This document shows, in pieces, positions 59,772 to 64,000 of a DNA stretch of 64,000 bases (positions are counted from its first letter, which is position 1; each line of letters begins with the position of its first letter). Source of the stretch: Bacillota bacterium (lineage in GTDB: Bacteria; Bacillota; Clostridia; Oscillospirales; Oscillospiraceae); the NCBI GenBank assembly GCA_023459875.1, contig JAEWRY010000035.1, forward strand, positions 10,152 to 74,151, written 5' to 3'. Under the pieces are notes generated by a model. That model saw only the letters and a list, made by a program, of their open reading frames with translations. It made no database searches and was not told the origin of the DNA. A program made the position numbers and the translations under genes.

Positions 59772-59968
59772 TCGAAAAACCATGTTTTTCGACAAAACGA
59801 TAGGATGGAAGCGGCTCTTTGGAGCCGCACAAAGAGTGCCTAGCGGGAAGTAAATTCTCGCTAGGCACTGGTATCCAACCTTTTGCGGATTTCGGTCACG
59901 GAGCGCAACGCAAAATCCGCAAAAGCTTTTCGCCGGTGGCGAAAAGGACGAGGGACTTTTTTGACAAG
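59769..59968 (+). repeat. Multi-hairpin repeat element, copy 3
   Basis: About 200 bp, same strand as copy 1 and very close to it (a few scattered changes, for example TTCTCGC in place of TTCCCGC in the third hairpin). The ends read CTGTCGAAAAACC and TTTTTTGACA. It lies between araD and the convergent aldose epimerase gene. Confidence 0.87.
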
Positions 59969-59972
59969 CTGA

Positions 59973-60000
59973 GGCCGCCGTACTTCATTGCACGGCGGCC
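59973..60000. terminator. Hairpin, right flank of repeat copy 3
   Basis: GGCCGCCGTAC (59973-59983) pairs with GCACGGCGGCC (59990-60000) with the loop TTCATT, nearly the same as the core of the hairpin at 59728-59771; TTTTG follows. It may end the aldose epimerase transcript as well. Confidence 0.7.
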
Positions 60001-60017
60001 TTTTGCGTTATAAATTG

Positions 60018-60965
60018 TTAAATACCCTCCCGGGAAAACACATACCGGTTGACAGCACGGAAGGGTCGACCCGGCTGCGTGAGCGGGATATAAAACCCGG
60101 GAATATTGACGGCGCTGGGAAAATACTGCGGCTCCAGGCAGAAGCCGCTGCGGGCGGTATAGGCGGCAGCGTCCTTGCCATCGGCATTGAGGCCGTCGCC
60201 GCTGTAAAACTGCATTCCCGGCATGTCCGTATAAAGTTCCAGCACGATGCCGCTTTTTTCTCCCCTGCAGCGGGCGGCTGGGTAATTGCCGGTGAGGACG
60301 TAGTTGAGATCGTAGGGGCGGCTCCCCACGGGCCGCGCCAACCGGAAATCATAGGCGCTGTCCGCGACCGGCAGCAGCTTCCCCGTTGGGATGTGCCCGG
60401 CGTCCGTCTCGGTGAAAAAGTCGGCCCCCAGCTGCAGCAGGTGTCCGTCCACCGACCCGGTTGCGTGGCCGTTGAGGTTAAAATAGCAGTGGTTGGTGGG
60501 CGCAAAATAAGTAGGCCGGTCGCTTTCAGCGGTATATTCCATGATCAGCTCGTTTTCGTCCTTGAGGGTATAAGTAATCCGGATGTCCAGTGCACCGGGG
60601 TACCCATCCTCCCCATGGGGACTGTGATACTCGAAGACCGCGCGGTTTCCCTCGGTGCGCCCGGAGAAAATTCGCCGCCCCAGACCCGTGACGCCGCCGT
60701 GCAGATGGTTTTTGCCCTCGTTTGCCTCCAGAAAAACGGTTTCACCACCTAGGTCGAACGAGGCGTCTTTAATGCGGTTGGCGACGCGGCCCACCGTGAT
60801 ACCCATAAAGCCGGGATTCTCCAGATACGCCTCCGGATTGGCGAGGCCCAGCGCCACATCTGTGCCGAACACCCGCACTCCCATGACGCAGGCGCCCACA
60901 TTGCCCAGCGTCAGGCGGGTGCCCCGCCGGTTTTCCAGTTCAAATACACGAAGCTCATCGGCCAA
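60018..60965 (-). CDS. Aldose 1-epimerase (galactose mutarotase family)
   Basis: 315 residues. RGTRLTLGNVGACVMGVRVF opens the beta-supersandwich, VGRVANRIKDASFDLGG holds the Asn-Arg pair, LHGGVTGLGRRIF the first catalytic His, TNHCYFNLNGH the second, and LEPQYFPSAVN the catalytic Glu. It interconverts sugar anomers before isomerisation or phosphorylation. TTG 60965 is chosen because AAAGGGG lies 9 bp upstream; the longer frame from 61073 runs across its promoter and an inverted repeat. Role in arabinose use is inferred from position. Confidence 0.88.
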   Translation of the reverse strand: MADELRVFELENRRGTRLTLGNVGACVMGVRVFGTDVALGLANPEAYLENPGFMGITVGRVANRIKDASFDLGGETVFLEANEGKNHLHGGVTGLGRRIFSGRTEGNRAVFEYHSPHGEDGYPGALDIRITYTLKDENELIMEYTAESDRPTYFAPTNHCYFNLNGHATGSVDGHLLQLGADFFTETDAGHIPTGKLLPVADSAYDFRLARPVGSRPYDLNYVLTGNYPAARCRGEKSGIVLELYTDMPGMQFYSGDGLNADGKDAAAYTARSGFCLEPQYFPSAVNIPGFYIPLTQPGRPFRAVNRYVFSREGI

Positions 60966-60985
60966 TGAAAATCGCCCCTTTCCGT

Positions 60986-61023
60986 TTCCCGATCCTCCGG
61001 GCGGACAGCCGGAGGATCGGGAA
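60986..61023. repeat. 15-bp inverted repeat in the leader of the aldose epimerase gene
   Basis: TTCCCGATCCTCCGG (60986-61000) and its perfect complement (61009-61023) lie between the promoter and the ribosome site. No T-run follows. It could be an operator or a stabilising 5' hairpin. Confidence 0.7.
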
Positions 61024-61037
61024 GCCCTTACGCGCTT

Positions 61038-61066
61038 AGTATAGTAAAGAGCGCATAATCTGTCAA
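61038..61066 (-). promoter_or_regulatory. Promoter of the aldose epimerase gene
   Basis: On the minus strand TTGACA (61066-61061) and TATACT (61043-61038), spacing 17 bp. Confidence 0.72.
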
Positions 61067-61129
61067 TTCGCAATCGCCCTTTTTTGAGACAATCGAAGGA
61101 AAAAGGCGGCGTTCGGGCTGCTTTCTCAA

Positions 61130-62398
61130 TTACTGAAAGCTGTTGTAAATATACTGGCTGATGTCGCCGCAGATTTTATAAATCCCGCAGCCGTCCTTCG
61201 CCCCGCTCGCACCTGTAGATAATACCACAACGCCGTTTTTCGTATCGGGATTATAGGAAACGCAGTTATAAACGCCGTAAGAGCTGCCGGTGTGGTAGTA
61301 AAGGGAGGTCTGCCCGTAGATATGCTTCTGATAGCAAAGAGGCAAGCCCTGATAGAATGGCTTATCCGGTGCCTTTTGGTCCGAAACGGTTTCCATCAGC
61401 TCGACAGACTTGGAGAAAAGAATTTGCCGGCCGCGATAAACCCCGTCATTTGCCAAAACGGCAATGAGTTTTGCAAGATCATAGGAACTGATGGTGAGCC
61501 CTCCGCAAAAACAGGTGCCCGTTTGTCCCGGATAGGTGCTTCCGGTAATGACCTTCAGATCGCCCACGGACTTTGAAACCGATCCGTCGTGATTATACAG
61601 CGTGGCCAGCTTGCCGACATCCACACCGCCGGAACCAAACGACGCGTCAATGTCCAACAAATCAAAGAACTTGCGGTCCATGATACTGTTCACTGTTTCT
61701 CCTGCCGCATTTTCCAATGTGACACCCAGCACGGCAAAGGCATAATTGTTGTATTCCCAGGAACTGATGGAGCCGGGTGCCAAGCGGCTGAAGCAGGAAG
61801 AAGACGTGAGCTTTTTTTTGATGGAAGGCCCGGTTGTACCGGCACCGATCCCCAAGGAGGCGATGGATGAGGTGTGGGACAGGATGGAACGAATGGTGAT
61901 GGGCGTATCCTTGTAGTAGGGGTTTTTGATCGTGACCCCCCAATACTTCCCGATATCCTCATCAATATCAATTACTCCATCTTCCCGCAGACTCATAACG
62001 GCCATACCCAAAACGACTTTTGAAATGGAGGCGACGCGTATCTTGGTGTTGACGGTCATGTCCTGAACACCCTTGGTAGCGCTGCCGTATGCGTATGCGT
62101 CGGTTACGGCGCCGTTTTGGATCACCGCCACCTGAACGCCAACCGCGCCATAGCTCTTTGATATGTAGCTGATCATGTTCTGTGTACTTTTTTGATCAGA
62201 GTAGTCATATTTGACTGAGGAAAGAGTGGCAGCGACGGAAGAATCCGTAAAGCGCTCGGAAAAGGCACTGAGCATATTTGGTGATAATGCCGTGTCTGTT
62301 CCGGCGGATGCCGAGGATAAACGAACCGTCAGCGTAAACGCGAGAACTGTACATGCAGCCAGCATAAGCAGGGGAAGCTTGCTATACTTCCAACCCAT
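61130..62398 (-). CDS. Serine hydrolase, beta-lactamase class C/D-alanyl carboxypeptidase-like
   Basis: 422 residues. A signal anchor or signal peptide covers residues 8-30. The beta-lactamase fold motifs are SISK (Ser124 and Lys127), YNN (Tyr216 to Asn218) and YYHTGSSYG near residue 370 in place of KTG. LSHTSSIASLGIG is the loop after the active site. PF00144 members are esterases, DD-peptidases or muropeptide enzymes; true beta-lactam resistance should not be assumed. The ribosome site (GGGGGC, 8-9 bp away) is weak. It stands alone between the aldose epimerase and the CapA-like gene. Confidence 0.85.
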   Translation of the reverse strand: MGWKYSKLPLLMLAACTVLAFTLTVRLSSASAGTDTALSPNMLSAFSERFTDSSVAATLSSVKYDYSDQKSTQNMISYISKSYGAVGVQVAVIQNGAVTDAYAYGSATKGVQDMTVNTKIRVASISKVVLGMAVMSLREDGVIDIDEDIGKYWGVTIKNPYYKDTPITIRSILSHTSSIASLGIGAGTTGPSIKKKLTSSSCFSRLAPGSISSWEYNNYAFAVLGVTLENAAGETVNSIMDRKFFDLLDIDASFGSGGVDVGKLATLYNHDGSVSKSVGDLKVITGSTYPGQTGTCFCGGLTISSYDLAKLIAVLANDGVYRGRQILFSKSVELMETVSDQKAPDKPFYQGLPLCYQKHIYGQTSLYYHTGSSYGVYNCVSYNPDTKNGVVVLSTGASGAKDGCGIYKICGDISQYIYNSFQ

Positions 62399-62500
62399 CT
62401 ATGAACGCCCCCATGCCCAGATTATTTATCGTACACAATATTCTATATGTATTTATCAATTACAAATAGACCATTAAATGGATATAACCGCAATGAAAAG

Positions 62501-62530
62501 GTGCGCCTCAGATGGAGGTTTGAGGCGCAC
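62501..62530 (-). terminator. Terminator of the capA-like gene
   Basis: GTGCGCCTCA and TGAGGCGCAC form a 10-bp stem 28 bp past the stop; on the minus strand TTTTC follows. Confidence 0.78.
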
Positions 62531-62558
62531 ATCGCGGTTGGGGACTTAGGATCACTTC

Positions 62559-63812
62559 TTATTGCAGCTTACAGTCGAATGTTTCTCCGAATATTTGGCT
62601 GCAGCTTTTCACTGCTTCCAGCAATCGTTCATAGATTCCGGCAGTAAGATATTCATTTTTGCCCTCCTTGTATTCTTCCATAGCCCGGTAAGCGTCCAGA
62701 ATGAGGAAACGGGGGGACTTGTCATTCTCCCGGTTGATTACAAGGCAGGGGACATAGGATACCTTTGTGAGGCTTGCTTTGCCTGACGTACAATCTTTTG
62801 TAAGCGTCAGTTGGAGAAGGGCGGTGATGTCGGCGCAATCCCAATTCTGCGCAGAAACGAAATTTCCAAGAGAAAAGCAGACAAAGCCGGTTTTGGCCGT
62901 GCCATCCTCCAGAGTGACCCTGCGGTACTCCATGGGCTGCGGCACATGGGAATGCCCGCCCAGAACAAGGTCCGCGCCGTGGGCGATCAGAAAATCGGAG
63001 AGCTTGTCCTGGTAAGAATTCTCCTTGGTCTTATATTCCGTGCCCCAATGAATCATAACGGCTATGAGGTCAGGCTTCAAAGATTTTGCATACTCCAATT
63101 CTCGTATGAGCTTGTCATAATCAGGTTCAGAGAGGGTCGTGAGGTAATCGGTGTTAAACAGATTTACGCTGAAGGAACGACCGGTGCTTACGGGAATTGC
63201 GTTGGTGCCGTAGGTATAGTCCAGAAAAGCGACTGAGATTCCACCGACGTTCGCCATCACCGTTCCCATATGCGCATCAAATTCCTCCTGCGTCCGGTAT
63301 GTGCCAATATGCAGGAGTCCCATCTCATCCAAAGAGTCAAGGGTATCGCAAAGGCCGGTATAGCCCTGATCCATGCAGTGGTTGTTGGCAGTCGTCACCA
63401 TATCGAAACCGGCGTCTTTCAGCGCGGCTCCAAAGCTGCTGGGTGTGTTGAAATTGGGGAAGCCTGAGCACGCCTTGTCTTTACGGAACACAGTTTCCAG
63501 ATTGCAGACGGAAAAATCAGCGGACTCGATCCAGGGCTTCACATACTGCATACAGGCGGTATAATCATAGGTCTTTCCGTCTCCACAAGCAAGCGCGTCG
63601 TATGTCTGAGGCATATGACACATGGCGTCCCCCGCGACGAGAAGGGTGGAAGAGATGGAAACCGGGTCCTGCGAAGCCTGCGCGGCAGGCTTCGTCCCTT
63701 CGGGCTGCGCCGCAACGGAGGGCTCCGCTGTTTGCAGACAGACCGGCGTTTCGCAGCCGCACAGGCAGAGAATCAGCAATAGAGAGAGGCAGGCGTTTTT
63801 TACATGGTTCAA
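62559..63812 (-). CDS. CapA family lipoprotein (poly-gamma-glutamate synthesis-like metallophosphatase)
   Basis: 417 residues. ACLSLLLILCLCGC is a lipoprotein signal with the lipidated Cys near residue 20. The calcineurin-like CapA fold shows LLVAGDAMCHMPQ, FSVCNLETVF, MVTTANNHCMDQG, VMIHWGTEYK and LVLGGHSHVPQPMEY with its metal-binding His residues. CapA/PgsA proteins are known from poly-gamma-glutamate capsule loci, but no capBC genes are near, and many clostridial homologues stand alone. TTG 63812 is chosen: GAGGAG lies 8 bp upstream and the GTG at 63821 is too close to it. Confidence 0.86.
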   Translation of the reverse strand: MNHVKNACLSLLLILCLCGCETPVCLQTAEPSVAAQPEGTKPAAQASQDPVSISSTLLVAGDAMCHMPQTYDALACGDGKTYDYTACMQYVKPWIESADFSVCNLETVFRKDKACSGFPNFNTPSSFGAALKDAGFDMVTTANNHCMDQGYTGLCDTLDSLDEMGLLHIGTYRTQEEFDAHMGTVMANVGGISVAFLDYTYGTNAIPVSTGRSFSVNLFNTDYLTTLSEPDYDKLIRELEYAKSLKPDLIAVMIHWGTEYKTKENSYQDKLSDFLIAHGADLVLGGHSHVPQPMEYRRVTLEDGTAKTGFVCFSLGNFVSAQNWDCADITALLQLTLTKDCTSGKASLTKVSYVPCLVINRENDKSPRFLILDAYRAMEEYKEGKNEYLTAGIYERLLEAVKSCSQIFGETFDCKLQ

Positions 63813-63882
63813 ACGGCACACTCCTCACACCGACCAGATTTTTACTGATAAGAACAATTCTAACATTTATATATAATGTCCG

Positions 63883-63941
63883 CTGAATAAAGCAAAAATA
63901 TAGTCATATCAATGCTTCTAAGCTGTTTTTGCTTTATTCAG
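63883..63941. repeat. Perfect 16-bp inverted repeat upstream of the capA-like gene
   Basis: CTGAATAAAGCAAAAA (63883-63898) and its exact complement (63926-63941) enclose 27 bp. It is directly followed by a second, longer stem. TATAAT at 63872-63877 lies just before, but no good -35 is seen. Confidence 0.7.
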
Positions 63942-63985
63942 GTGCAAGGTTTTTGACCAATTATGGTCAAAAACCTTGCACTTTT
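63942..63985 (+). terminator. Strong terminator-like hairpin near the window end
   Basis: An 18-bp perfect stem (GTGCAAGGTTTTTGACCA with its complement, ATTA loop) followed by TTTTG. There is no plus-strand gene upstream within the window, so it may end a small RNA that begins near 63884. Confidence 0.65.
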
Positions 63986-64000
63986 GATTTGCGGCGTGTG

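Noticed and set aside
8194..59968. A CRISPR array or a full insertion sequence
   Set aside because: The repeated units are single, about 200 bp long and widely separated, with no spacers, cas genes or transposase.
61130..62398. A true beta-lactam resistance gene
   Set aside because: SxxK and YxN are present, but the third motif is HTG and the PF00144 family is functionally broad.
62559..63812. A capsule (poly-gamma-glutamate) locus
   Set aside because: Only the CapA-like lipoprotein is present; no CapB ligase or CapC membrane protein is visible.

Overview
The window looks like a chromosomal segment of a spore-forming, strictly anaerobic Firmicute, probably a Clostridia member of the Oscillospiraceae type. 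This rests on two alpha/beta-type small acid-soluble spore proteins, an oxygen-sensitive class III ribonucleotide reductase with its activase, a ferredoxin-linked 2-oxoacid oxidoreductase under a T-box, strong AGGAGG-type ribosome binding sites, frequent TTG and GTG starts, and GC-rich coding sequence (by eye in the upper fifties percent). The genus is inference. I saw no rRNA, tRNA, CRISPR array, phage gene or transposase.

Layout. 1-6.0 kb: the end of an operon with a CoA-transferase (cut by the window edge), an acyl carrier protein, an AMP-forming acyl ligase, LuxE-like and LuxC-like proteins, a MaoC hydratase and an acyl-ACP thioesterase. This is a fatty-acid reductase module of the lux type without luciferase genes in view. 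6.1-10.3 kb: spore protein genes, a deacetylase-like protein that lacks its catalytic motif, an orphan protein and a DUF4153-type membrane protein. 10.6-16.4 kb: an MprF-like lipid aminoacyltransferase, nrdG, nrdD with a C-terminal glutaredoxin-like extension, and an L,D-transpeptidase. 16.5-29.1 kb: a divergent amine-catabolism region. On the minus strand are an HTH regulator and a four-gene HcnABC/opine-oxidase-like flavoprotein complex. On the plus strand are an ornithine-cyclodeaminase-like protein, an amidohydrolase and a NitT/TauT-type ABC importer with two different ATPases and two different permeases.

29.3-35.3 kb: a ROK kinase, a GNAT acetyltransferase, an sspF-like gene, and a T-box controlled four-subunit 2-oxoacid:ferredoxin oxidoreductase with a CbiT-like methyltransferase gene. 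35.9-47.9 kb: a YheO/DauR-like regulator divergent from a long peptide/amino-acid catabolic operon (RidA, aminotransferase, two near-identical M29-type aminopeptidases, M20 peptidase, complete Dpp/Opp ABC transporter). 48.0-49.4 kb: a secreted GH18 protein. 49.5-61 kb: an arabinose region (sugar ABC importer, araA, AraR-like regulator, araB, araD, aldose epimerase). 61.1-63.8 kb: a serine beta-lactamase-like hydrolase and a CapA-like lipoprotein.

The lifestyle suggested is amino-acid, amine and pentose fermentation. Two things stand out. The first is the lux-like reductase operon. The second is a roughly 200-bp multi-hairpin element present three times (8194-8392, 29134-29333, 59769-59968), each time between convergent genes, with copies 1 and 3 flanked on both sides by duplicated hairpins. 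Several operons also have intrinsic terminators placed in their leaders, which suggests attenuation.
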